From the NCBI GenBank assembly GCA_964448045.1, contig CAYUVF010000029.1, positions 1 through 47,719 on the forward strand: 47,719 nt of DNA, written 5' to 3'. The stretch is from CAYUVF01 sp964448045 (lineage in GTDB: Bacteria > Bacteroidota > Rhodothermia > Rhodothermales > Salinibacteraceae). The notes below the pieces were generated by a model. The model searched no databases and had not been told where the DNA came from. It worked only from the letters and a program-made list of their open reading frames with translations. This document shows positions 1-7,695 of this stretch, in pieces; positions within the stretch are counted from its first letter, which is position 1, and every line of letters begins with the position of its first letter. The position numbers and the translations under genes were made by a program.

Positions 1-279
1 CGCATGCCGCTACGATGACGACTGGCCATTTACACAGTTGCTTGGACACTCTCTCTCATTCTTCGGTTGAGATCTGCTCTGCGTAGCCTGATACTACCCT
101 AAGGGCCCAGTCGCGTAGGAGCCAACCTAAAGCTAAAGCTTTATTCTTGATCGAGGCTCGCGCATGACAGAAGTAATACCCACTGCGTTCGAAGATGGTA
201 TGTTCCTTACGGGGCCAGCCAACTGCCGTGGCGGCTCGGATGCTGTCAATTGCCTAACGATCAACTACCGGTGATATTC
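1..279. other. Left-edge region without a recognisable gene
   Basis: I see no convincing coding sequence, RNA gene or strong hairpin before the first propeller gene. The stretch presumably carries the promoter and leader of the gene starting at 280, but I cannot point to a clear promoter motif. Confidence 0.4.
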
Positions 280-1299
280 ATGACGCTTAGATTTCTCATG
301 CGTTCATGGGCGCTGCTCCTCGTTGTTTCACTTCTCCTTGTCGCCTCCGACTCAAGGCCCGCGGAGAACACGTATGATCTGGTAGCCCCGATCCGCGGGG
401 ACCAGTCTGTCGAGCGGACGAGGGTGGAGCCGGAGTTCGAACAGATCGCCACCCTCTCCAGTGGTGACGATTACATGCTCTACAATCCGTCAACAGTAAG
501 AATGGGCGATGATGGGGTGTTGTACGTGCTTGATTCGGGCGACTACACGGTGAAATCCTTTACCCAGGGGGGCGACTATCTGGCGACATTTAAGGGAGGG
601 CGCGGGCGAGGCCCCAGCCAGTTCCTGTCCTTCACGGATGTTGGCGTGTGGAACGACTCACTCGTGTATGTGGCCGATCCGCGCCAGCGAAGGGTGTCGT
701 TTTTCGAGAAGGACGGGGACTTCGTGCGCGTCGAAGACTACCACGAGATTTCGCCCTATCGGCTGGCGTGGACGGACGATGCGACCAAATACGTGCTCCC
801 CCCAACTCCGCTACCCACGGTTCCCTTTATGCGGATTGTAGCTCAGGATCGCCCGTTGGATATCGTCCGACTCCCTTCCCGGAGTGCAGAACGCATTCTG
901 CAAATTGGCGATCTCTGTACGTCGGACGGAAAAGTCATTTTCGTCCCCAAGTACCTCCCTGTTCTTCTGGCGTACGCTCCGGAAGACACCACTGGCGTCG
1001 CTTATCCGACCCCTGATTACGGGCGAGACTTGCCGACGCCGCGGGAAGGGGGGCGAGCTCCGGCCGAATATTTCAACGGAAGACCCACCCTATCCGGCGG
1101 CGTGCTCTCGGTTCAGAAGCCGACGCAAGCTGAAGGCGTTGCGTTCGATCTCTACAACGTCGGTGGGATGGAGTACATGCGCACGGTCGAGTTGCCGGTC
1201 GAGGATGCCCGAGCCTGGTACGCATACGGTCAAAATCTGGCCGCGACGATCCACGATGCGACCGTGAACCTCTACCGCATTTCGCATTCCGGGAAGTAG
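280..1299 (+). CDS. Secreted six-bladed beta-propeller (NHL-like) protein, copy 1
   Basis: A 339-residue exported protein. Residues 1-22 form a signal peptide (LRFLMRSWALLLVVSLLLVA). The rest has the repeating strand pattern of Bacteroidota six-bladed beta-propellers, for example VLYVLDSGDYTVKSF, the GRGRGPSQF loop and SLVYVADPRQRRVSFF. Such propellers are extracytoplasmic binding modules; the ligand is unknown. An upstream TTG at 250 is in frame, but ATG 280 puts the hydrophobic segment at the N-terminus and is preferred. It is followed after 12 bases by a broken thioredoxin-like gene, and the whole pair is repeated in diverged form at 1819-3396, so it is one half of a tandem duplication. 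The fold call rests on motif and composition; function is not known. Confidence 0.8.
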   Translation: MTLRFLMRSWALLLVVSLLLVASDSRPAENTYDLVAPIRGDQSVERTRVEPEFEQIATLSSGDDYMLYNPSTVRMGDDGVLYVLDSGDYTVKSFTQGGDYLATFKGGRGRGPSQFLSFTDVGVWNDSLVYVADPRQRRVSFFEKDGDFVRVEDYHEISPYRLAWTDDATKYVLPPTPLPTVPFMRIVAQDRPLDIVRLPSRSAERILQIGDLCTSDGKVIFVPKYLPVLLAYAPEDTTGVAYPTPDYGRDLPTPREGGRAPAEYFNGRPTLSGGVLSVQKPTQAEGVAFDLYNVGGMEYMRTVELPVEDARAWYAYGQNLAATIHDATVNLYRISHSGK

Positions 1300-1311
1300 A
1301 ATCAGGGACAA

Positions 1312-1684
1312 ATGGATCGGCTCCCCAGCTATATCGAACCCGTCCTTCACGTCGCGCTCATTGCGGTGGCCGTGGCGGTGTCATGGACGTACTGGCACCC
1401 CGGAGAGGCCGGCGCGTCGAAAGACCCGCTTACCATTCACACCGACTCCTCCGAGGTGCTCTCGACGTGGCGCCCGGCCGAGTGGCGCGTCGCTTTTGGC
1501 CCGCCTGGCCGTTCGCGAGCGGCTGCGCCCGATGTGGACGACGACGATCTCCACGATCGTCGCCATGCTACCGCTACTCGTTTTCCCCACCGAGGGCGAA
1601 TTTTGGACGGGCCTCGCCGTGACGGTCACGGGCGGATTGCTCGCGGCCACGCTGCTGGCAAGGAAAACCCGAAGGTTGTGGTAA
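1312..1684 (+). pseudogene. Broken thioredoxin-like gene fused to an RND efflux-pump tail
   Basis: The first 60 or so codons (MDRLPSYIEPVLHVALIAVA onward) closely match the intact thioredoxin-like gene at 2863: membrane anchor, then a region ending in W-R-P-A-E-W-R-V. Near 1493-1498 the similarity stops just before the place of the CPYC active site. From about 1496 a different reading frame (starts at positions 2 mod 3) encodes ARLAVRERLRPMWTTTIST, then a hydrophobic helix and GLAVTVTGGLLAATLL, ending at a stop at 1682-1684. That is the pattern of the last transmembrane helices of RND/AcrB-type pumps (RLRPI-MT ... VTGGLL-STLL). So two gene remnants are joined out of frame by a deletion or recombination. 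The continuing frame-1 reading to 1692 has no sensible protein character. Not expected to give a working product. Confidence 0.75.
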
Positions 1685-1818
1685 GCGACTAAAATAGTTT
1701 ATGCTTTTCAAATTTCTCCGTACATTTTAGCAGGCTCAATCCATGTTCCTTGCGAATCGACGAGTCTGAAGCCTCCACTTCATCACCTATGGCTGAACCT
1801 TGGACATCGGTCGGCAGG

Positions 1819-2850
1819 ATGGCGGGGCCGACAGTGTTTCTGCGGACTGCTCTTATTATTTCGGTATGCGCCTTCGTAACGGCCTGCGGGTCAAGGGATG
1901 GAAACGCGTCCAATGTCTACGGACTCACTGCGGAAATCCGCGGCGATTCGCCTCCCGAGCGGGCGTGGGTTGAGGCCGAAGTCGATACGGTCGCCTCTCT
2001 CTCCTCCGGTGAGGGTTACACGCTTTTTAAGCCGGGTACAGTGGAGTTCTTTCCCGATGGAAATATCTATGTGTACGACTTCGGAGACTTCACGATCAAG
2101 GCCTTCACGGCACAGGGGGAGTATGTGGCGAGCTACGGAAACGGGCGTGGGCGCGGGCCAGGCCAGGTGATCGGCCTGACGGATACGGGGTTGTGGCGGG
2201 ACTCACTCATCTACCTGGTCGACTCGCGGCTGCGACGGGTCTCCTTCTTTGCGAAAGACGGCGACCTCGTGCGCACCGAAAACTATGACCATCCGGTCTG
2301 GCGATTAGACTGGACTGATGATTCGATCCGGATCGCGACATCTCCGTCACCAGCAGCGGACTTTATAGTCATGGAAGCGGAGGGGCGACAAATCTCTGTA
2401 TCACAGCTTTTTATGGACAACGTGCCCTCCCTTGCTCGTGCAGGTCTGCTCCACGCCGGTCGGAAAAAGGCGATCTATGTCCCGCGCTATCTTCCGGTGC
2501 TTCTTACATATTCGCTGGACGATACCATCGGCACGGCCTACCCGACGCCCGACTACGGTGCCCCCCGGCCCGAAACTCGAGATTACCAGGGCGGGACTCT
2601 GGCGCCCGCTACCGAGATGAATGGGCGGTCCACGCTGCAGGGAGGCGTACTGACAGTCGAGCGGCCCTCCTCGGCGGCGGGCGACAGCGTCCAGTTTGAT
2701 CTCTACGACGCCCGGCAGATGACATATATGCATTCGATGCGCCTGCCGATTGAAGGCAAGACCTCACGATACGCCTACGGAATGGATAGGGTCGTCTCCA
2801 TCCGGGACACGACGGTCCACCTCTACCGCGTTATGCATCCCGCGAAATAG
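1819..2850 (+). CDS. Six-bladed beta-propeller lipoprotein, copy 2
   Basis: A 343-residue paralogue of the protein at 280-1299, aligning along its full length: GDFTIKAFTAQGEYVASYGN against the copy 1 blade, GRGRGPGQV, RRVSFFAKDGDLVR and the C-terminal HLYRVMHPAK. The N-terminus from ATG 1819 (MAGPTVFLRTALIISVCAFV) runs straight into a lipobox, F-V-T-A-C, so this copy is probably a lipoprotein, unlike copy 1. In-frame starts at TTG 1750 and ATG 1789 would add a polar extension before the hydrophobic segment and seem less likely. It is followed after 12 bases by the intact thioredoxin-like gene, probably as an operon. Ligand and role are unknown. Confidence 0.82.
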   Translation: MAGPTVFLRTALIISVCAFVTACGSRDGNASNVYGLTAEIRGDSPPERAWVEAEVDTVASLSSGEGYTLFKPGTVEFFPDGNIYVYDFGDFTIKAFTAQGEYVASYGNGRGRGPGQVIGLTDTGLWRDSLIYLVDSRLRRVSFFAKDGDLVRTENYDHPVWRLDWTDDSIRIATSPSPAADFIVMEAEGRQISVSQLFMDNVPSLARAGLLHAGRKKAIYVPRYLPVLLTYSLDDTIGTAYPTPDYGAPRPETRDYQGGTLAPATEMNGRSTLQGGVLTVERPSSAAGDSVQFDLYDARQMTYMHSMRLPIEGKTSRYAYGMDRVVSIRDTTVHLYRVMHPAK

Positions 2851-2862
2851 AATCAGGGATGA

Positions 2863-3396
2863 ATGGATCGGCTCCTCAGCTACATCGAACCCGTCCTTCA
2901 CGTCGCGCTCATCGCGGTGGCTGTAGCGGCGTCATGGATCTACTGGCAATCGGCGAATCCGCAGCGAGTGAGAGAGGCCCCTACCATTCATGCGGATTCC
3001 TCTCAAGTCCTTGCGAGGTGGCGCGCGTCGGAGTACCGCATTTTTTTGTTCATGTCCCCGACCTGTCCGTACTGCGACCGTAGCATGGACTTTTACGCCC
3101 GGCTGGGCCGCACCGTCGACTCGCTCCAGCAAGCCGGCACTCCAGTGTCGGTAGCTGCGGTGATCGATGGCTCCGCGCCCCGGCCGTTGCAAGTACAGGC
3201 GCTCCGCTCGTCACAGGTCCGCGTCGACACGCTCTTGCAGCTCTCGTCGCTTTCTGCTGTAGGCGTATTGGAGGTTCCTATCGTGGCGATCCTCGACCCC
3301 AGCGGCCGGACGCGCTCCGCGTGGAGAGGCCTTCAGGATTCGACCGGCGAGCGCGAGATCCTTGCGGCCGTGCGGGCTATGGGAGCCATTCCGTAG
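2863..3396 (+). CDS. Membrane-anchored thioredoxin-like (TlpA/DsbE type) protein
   Basis: A 177-residue protein with an uncleaved N-terminal transmembrane anchor (residues 8-25) and a periplasm-facing thioredoxin-like domain. The active-site pair is visible as SPTCPYCDRSMDFY with C68 and C71; a cis-Pro candidate lies in the VGVLEVPIVAILDP segment, and WRGLQD follows near the end. A CPYC motif suggests thiol-disulfide exchange, as in glutaredoxins and some DsbA-like proteins, here outside the cytoplasm. It sits 12 bases behind the propeller lipoprotein and is probably co-transcribed. The upstream copy at 1312 has lost this domain, so this is the only functional member of the pair. Substrate unknown. 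Confidence 0.8.
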   Translation: MDRLLSYIEPVLHVALIAVAVAASWIYWQSANPQRVREAPTIHADSSQVLARWRASEYRIFLFMSPTCPYCDRSMDFYARLGRTVDSLQQAGTPVSVAAVIDGSAPRPLQVQALRSSQVRVDTLLQLSSLSAVGVLEVPIVAILDPSGRTRSAWRGLQDSTGEREILAAVRAMGAIP

Positions 3397-3597
3397 AGAG
3401 AAGAGCCTCGTTCCCCAGGACAACGGTATCCCCACAGGTTTTCGTCCGGAGCAACACCTCTCACCACCCGGCGACTGGTTGTGAGGACGACCGAATCGAA
3501 TTATTCGGATTGCCGAGTTGGCCTGCGAGGCCGGCAGCGAACGGAGCCTGACCTTCAAATTGCAAATTGCCAATTCAAAATCTACAATCCCCAGTCC
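3397..3597. other. Intergenic region between convergent genes
   Basis: No gene seen. Around 3554-3594 there is an AT-rich run with imperfect repetition (caaattgcaaattgccaatt), unlike the surrounding GC-rich DNA. It may be a decayed repeat or part of the convergent terminators. Confidence 0.4.
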
Positions 3598-4503
3598 CTA
3601 CTTCTTCACTGCGGCGGTTTCCTGCTCCTTTAGCTCCACCATCTTGGCGCTACGTTCCCAGAGGCGCTGGGCTGTATCCTCGCCGACGGAGGTGGCAGAG
3701 GAGTCGACTTGCTCGGTGTCCTTAAAGTAGGCGCCGGTGACGTCGGCCACTTCCGGCGAGGTGGCGAGGTAGAGCGGGCCTTCGGCGCCGCGCTCGGGGC
3801 TGCGGTAGAACCACTTGAACATCCGCGCGGCCAGCGCCAGCGGATCATTGTTGCCTTCCCAGATGTTGGTCGCCACCACGCCCGGATGCACGCAGTTGAC
3901 CGTCACACCGGTGCCTTTCAGGCGCCGCGCTAACTCGTACGTGAAGAGGAGAAGGGCCAGTTTGGACTGCGCATACGCCTGCATCCCGCCGTAGTCCTCG
4001 GCGGCGTTGATGTCATCGAAATCGATTTCGCCGCCGCGGTGCGCCTCCGAACCCACGTTCACAATGCGGGCCTCGCCGTGGCGCTCGGCCGTCCGCTTCA
4101 GCCGGTCCAGCAGCAAGTTCGTCAGCAGGAAGTGGGAGAGGTAGTTGACGGCGAAGGTCGTCTCCACGTAATCGACTGTCAGCGAGCGGAGGTCTTCGTA
4201 GACGCCCGCGTTGTTGACGAGCACGTCGATCCGGTCGTACGTGTCGAGCAGCCGGTCGGCCAACTCGCGTACCTCCAGCTGCGAGGCGAGATTGGCCAGT
4301 TGGAGGTCGACCTGCTCGTTGCCGGTGGCGTCGCGGATGGCGTTGCGGGCCTCAAGGCCCCGCTCCCGGTCGCGGCAGACCATGACGACGCGGGCGCCGC
4401 GTGCGGCCAGGTCCTGCGCCGTGGCCCGCCCGATGCCGGAGTTCGCGCCCGTGACGATGCACACGCGCCCGGCCATGTCGACCGGCTCAGTCGGATTGTC
4501 CAT
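3598..4503 (-). CDS. SDR-family oxidoreductase (retinol dehydrogenase-like)
   Basis: A 301-residue classical short-chain dehydrogenase/reductase. The NAD(P)-binding glycine motif TGANSGIG is at residues 18-25, with an R at the end of the second strand (VCRDRER) that favours NADPH. NNAG is at 97-100, N120 in TTFAVNYLSHF, S152 in VNVGSEAHRG, and the catalytic Y177-x3-K181 in YAQSK. This architecture, with a long substrate loop and an EARNAI helix after strand 2, is that of the retinol dehydrogenase/WW-oxidoreductase-like SDRs, which act on lipophilic alcohols or ketones; the actual substrate cannot be read from sequence. It is a single gene between convergent neighbours and has an acidic-basic C-terminal helix ending in KK. 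Confidence 0.92.
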   Translation of the reverse strand: MDNPTEPVDMAGRVCIVTGANSGIGRATAQDLAARGARVVMVCRDRERGLEARNAIRDATGNEQVDLQLANLASQLEVRELADRLLDTYDRIDVLVNNAGVYEDLRSLTVDYVETTFAVNYLSHFLLTNLLLDRLKRTAERHGEARIVNVGSEAHRGGEIDFDDINAAEDYGGMQAYAQSKLALLLFTYELARRLKGTGVTVNCVHPGVVATNIWEGNNDPLALAARMFKWFYRSPERGAEGPLYLATSPEVADVTGAYFKDTEQVDSSATSVGEDTAQRLWERSAKMVELKEQETAAVKK

Positions 4504-4590
4504 TCGTTTTACGCTGCGATTAGCCGCTAATGAGGCATTCTTGGATCCCTAAAGGACCTGCAATGATCCGTGAAGGTTGTTTGAGGGCGG

Positions 4591-5265
4591 TTACACCTCC
4601 AGCGTGACGGCCCGGCGGAATGCAGCTACGTTTTCGGCCACCGAGCGTTCGCCCTTAAAAATGGCACTCCCGGCCACGAGCACATCGGCGCCAGCCTGCA
4701 CTACTTCGAGCGCGTTGCCCGGCTTGATGCCGCCATCCACTTCGAGGTAGGCCTCCGAGCTCAGCGCGTTAAGTTCGTGGCGGATACGCCGGATCTTGCG
4801 CGTGCTGCCGGGGATGTAGTCCTGCCCGCCGAAGCCCGGATTGACCGACATCACAAGCACCAGATCGACGAGTGGCAATACTTCTTCCAGATGCGTGATC
4901 GGCGTCGCCGGGTTGATCGTCACGCCCACCTGCGCGCCGGAAGCGCGGATCTGCTGGAGGACGCGGTGCAGGTGCGGGCAGGCTTCTTCGTGCACCGTGA
5001 TGATGTCGGCACCCGCCTCAGCGAAGGCGTCGATGTAGTGCTCGGGGTGCTCAATCATGAGGTGCACGTCGAGCAGCGCGCCCGTCTCGTCGCGGAGCGG
5101 CCGCAACGCCTCGACGACCCCCGGCCCGATGGTGATATTCGGCACGAAGTGGCCATCCATCACATCGATGTGCAGCCAGTCGGCCCCGGCGTCGATGGCC
5201 TCGCGGGCGTGGGCTTCGAGGCGGGCGAAATCAGCGGCGAGGATGGAGGGCGCAATCAGCGGCAT
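4591..5265 (-). CDS. rpe: Ribulose-phosphate 3-epimerase
   Basis: A 224-residue TIM-barrel enzyme interconverting ribulose 5-phosphate and xylulose 5-phosphate in the cytoplasm (pentose phosphate pathway). Family signatures are complete: APSILAADF at the N-terminus, H32 and D34 in LHIDVMDGHFVPN, H68 in DVHLM, MSVNPGFGGQ at 139-148, the second catalytic acid D177 in EVDGGI, and the phosphate-binding VAGSAIF near the end. The reading frame is open further upstream to 5439, but that extension is low-complexity Ser/Arg; ATG at 5263-5265 starts exactly where the family starts. It lies 88 bases downstream of nuoH on the same strand. Confidence 0.95.
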   Translation of the reverse strand: MPLIAPSILAADFARLEAHAREAIDAGADWLHIDVMDGHFVPNITIGPGVVEALRPLRDETGALLDVHLMIEHPEHYIDAFAEAGADIITVHEEACPHLHRVLQQIRASGAQVGVTINPATPITHLEEVLPLVDLVLVMSVNPGFGGQDYIPGSTRKIRRIRHELNALSSEAYLEVDGGIKPGNALEVVQAGADVLVAGSAIFKGERSVAENVAAFRRAVTLEV

Positions 5266-5353
5266 GGGCGTGTGGGAGCGGAAGAATGGGGGGTGGAGGA
5301 AGAGAGGTGCCGGGTTCCCCCTTTCCTCCTCTCGTCTCTTTTTCCTTTCGCAA

Positions 5354-6388
5354 CTAAAAGATCGAGTGGAAGAGCGCGACGCCCGCGGCGATGACGAGCG
5401 CGTTGACGAGCGCGATGGGCAAAAGGTACTTCCAGCCAAGGTTCATCAGCTGATCGTACTTGAAGCGCGGGAACGTCCAGCGCACCCAGATGAAGAGGAA
5501 GGCGAAGAAGGCGACCTTCAGCATGAGCGAGGCAAACTGCAGGAGGCCGAGCCAGATCGTGCCATCGAGCGCGGGGACAGCGGCCAGCAGGTAGGGCTGG
5601 AACGGAATCAGGTAGCCGCCGAAGAAGAGCAGCACGATGAAAAACGAGGCGACGAACCAGTTGACGTACTCGGCGAGGAAGAACATGCCGAACTTCATGC
5701 CGCTGTACTCGGTGTGGTAGCCGCCCACGAGCTCCTGCTCGGCTTCGGGCAGATCGAACGGCGCGCGGTTGGTCTCGGCGAAGGCGGTCGTCAGGAAGAT
5801 GAAGAAGCCGATGGGATTGCGGAAGACGTTCCAGCCGAGCACGGCGCCGCCCGCGGCCTGATCTTCGACGATGGCGGAGATGTTCAGCGTGCCCGCGATC
5901 AGCACGACGGAGATGACGGCGAGGCCCATCGACAGCTCGTACGAGATCATCTGCGCTGCCGAGCGCAATCCGCCGAGCAGCGAATACTTGCTGTTGGAGC
6001 TCCAGCCGGCCAGCGTCACGCCGTAGACGGTGATCGACGTGAGCGCGAGCAGCATCAGGATGCCCACGTTGATGTCGGCGATGACGACGCCCTCGGCGAA
6101 CGGGATCAGCGCGGCCACGCTCATGGCGATGACGACCATGATGACGGGCGCCAGCGCGTGGATGAACGGGTTGGCCGCCGCCGGACGGATGTCCTCTTTC
6201 AGGACGAATTTGAACACGTCGGCGAAGGGCTGCAGCAGGCCCGCCGGCCCCACGCGGTTGGGGCCGGGGCGGTTCTGGATAAAGCCCGACACGCGCCGCT
6301 CGGCGTAGACGAGTATCGAGGCCGAGACGAGCATGCCGTTGATAACAAGAAACGCGACGAGCGCGGTCCAATACAGCGGGAGATCCAT
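5354..6388 (-). CDS. nuoH: NADH-quinone oxidoreductase subunit H (complex I)
   Basis: A 344-residue multi-spanning membrane protein, the usual NuoH length. Hallmarks seen are YAERRVSGFIQNRPGPNRVG, the FKFVLKEDI loop (quinone-site loop near residue 65), SKYSLLGGLRSAAQMISYE, ETNRAPFDLPEAE, and the terminal WVRWTFPRFKYDQLM followed by a last helix. NuoH forms part of the quinone chamber of complex I and couples electron transfer to ion pumping. Usually nuoH is embedded in a nuo operon between nuoG/D and nuoI; here it stands alone, with rpe downstream and a divergent lipoprotein gene upstream, so the other subunits must be elsewhere. No sign of decay. Confidence 0.97.
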   Translation of the reverse strand: MDLPLYWTALVAFLVINGMLVSASILVYAERRVSGFIQNRPGPNRVGPAGLLQPFADVFKFVLKEDIRPAAANPFIHALAPVIMVVIAMSVAALIPFAEGVVIADINVGILMLLALTSITVYGVTLAGWSSNSKYSLLGGLRSAAQMISYELSMGLAVISVVLIAGTLNISAIVEDQAAGGAVLGWNVFRNPIGFFIFLTTAFAETNRAPFDLPEAEQELVGGYHTEYSGMKFGMFFLAEYVNWFVASFFIVLLFFGGYLIPFQPYLLAAVPALDGTIWLGLLQFASLMLKVAFFAFLFIWVRWTFPRFKYDQLMNLGWKYLLPIALVNALVIAAGVALFHSIF

Positions 6389-6887
6389 GTCCGCAATGGG
6401 AAAAGTGATCGGGGCAGCGCTGGCGGTCAGCGCTCACCACAACAAGGTGCACACATCAACCAAAAGTAGGTGTTCGCTATGCATTGTGCAACCCCTCGGA
6501 GGTCATTCGCAACCCGCCTCCCACGCCCGCGGCGCTTTTCGGCGAGAGTTCAAGACCGGATCGGTTCCGCGCGCTGATGCCTCTACTCGTCACTCCGCGC
6601 AACCATCCGTCAAAAAACGATGGGCCTCCTCATCCGTGTATACGAACCTATTGCAAACCCCAACTTTGTCATCCTGAACGAAGATGAAGGATCTTTCTGG
6701 ACGTAGTAACACGCTCAAGAGATCCACCCCAAGGGCACTTCTTCGCTCCGCTCAGGGCGCCTCGTCAGGCTCGACACGAGGACGAAGCCCGACTGACCGC
6801 AGGTAAATGACAGCTCAGACAGGTTTTGAAATAGGTTGTATTGTACAGTCGCCCATTCACTGCCCGGCTCATCAACCCGCTGGCTTA
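6389..6887. other. Divergent intergenic region holding an interspersed repeat
   Basis: About 500 bases between nuoH and the divergent lipoprotein gene. I see no convincing gene. From about 6665 to 6790 it carries repeat DNA: a short gtcatcctgaacgaa unit at 6669, then a 54-base block (6719-6772) also found inverted at 21894-21947. The rest presumably holds two outward-facing promoters, which I cannot pinpoint. Confidence 0.55.
6719..6772 (-). repeat. Interspersed repeat, copy A (inverted relative to 21894-21947)
   Basis: The reverse complement of these 54 bases matches 21894-21947 with a single mismatch. It contains the short inverted pieces ggcgccctgag and cttcgctccgctcag typical of small palindromic intergenic repeats, and is flanked at 6669 by gtcatcctgaacgaa, a form of the same family's end. 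No transposase is nearby. Confidence 0.8.
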
Positions 6888-7673
6888 ATGGATACGCTGA
6901 TTCACAAGGCGCTGCTCTATCTGCTTGCGCTATTCCTCTCAGTGGCCGGATGCGAGGATCTCGGGCAGGCGCAGCCCGCGCCGCAACCGGATGGGTCGCT
7001 GATCGAGCCCATCACGCTGACGTACGAAACCGCGGTTGAGGCGCAGGGGCGGCAGATGAGCATGACCGTGCGCCGCACCGTCGAGGCGGCAACGCACGAC
7101 GGCCGCGCCGTCTGGCGGATCGTCGACCGCAACACATCGGGGATGACGAGCGAGGCCGATACGGTGCTCGTCGACCGGCAGACGCTCGCGCCGGTGCGCC
7201 GCAGCGTCGCCGGACAGGGCCGACTGATGATCGCCTACACCGACACCTCCGTCTTCGGCACGATGCAGGCGCGCGGCCGCTCGGTACCGATCGACGCCTC
7301 GTTCGAGCCGCCCGTCTTCGACAACGGGCCGGGGCTGGAGCTGGCGCTGGCGGCGCTCCCGCTCGATAGCACGTATTCGACCACGCTTCGCGTCTTCAAC
7401 CCGACCGAGCAGCGCGTCCGCACGATGACGCTGGAGGTGACGGGCACGCGCACGGTGCAGGTGCCGGGCGGGACGTTCAAGGTGTACGTCGCCGAGCTGG
7501 TCCGCGAGAATGGCACCGGGGGCGAGACGCTCTACCTGAAGCAATCGCCACCGCACCATGTGGTGAAGGGCGCATCGGATCTCCCGCCGCAGATGGGCAG
7601 CGGCTCGGCCACGCGCGTGTTGATGCGGATGGAGGCGGGCGGTGGATCGAGAAACGCATCGGGCGGTGAGTGA
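6888..7673 (+). CDS. Lipoprotein of unknown function (DUF3108-like)
   Basis: A 261-residue predicted lipoprotein. From ATG 6888 the N-terminus has a hydrophobic segment ending in the lipobox L-S-V-A-G-C; the in-frame start at 6807 would place 27 unrelated residues ahead and is not chosen. The mature part is a beta-rich domain with RTVEAATHDGRAVWRIV, TEADTVLVDRQTLAPVRR-like order, YSTTLRVFNP, and GGTFKVYVAELV, then LYLKQSPPHHVVK. This layout (report a substance, convert, measure K-x-S-x-P) resembles DUF3108-type outer-surface proteins, but the assignment is by appearance. A 5'-truncated paralogue lies at 10501-10998. Function unknown. Confidence 0.7.
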   Translation: MDTLIHKALLYLLALFLSVAGCEDLGQAQPAPQPDGSLIEPITLTYETAVEAQGRQMSMTVRRTVEAATHDGRAVWRIVDRNTSGMTSEADTVLVDRQTLAPVRRSVAGQGRLMIAYTDTSVFGTMQARGRSVPIDASFEPPVFDNGPGLELALAALPLDSTYSTTLRVFNPTEQRVRTMTLEVTGTRTVQVPGGTFKVYVAELVRENGTGGETLYLKQSPPHHVVKGASDLPPQMGSGSATRVLMRMEAGGGSRNASGGE

Positions 7674-7695
7674 GCCGTAATCAGGAAGTGAAGCG

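Noticed and set aside
5057..6469. Long plus-strand open frame opposite nuoH and rpe
   Set aside because: Dominated by low-complexity Glu/Arg/Asp text, an artefact of GC-rich antisense codons; the opposite strand encodes clear conserved proteins.
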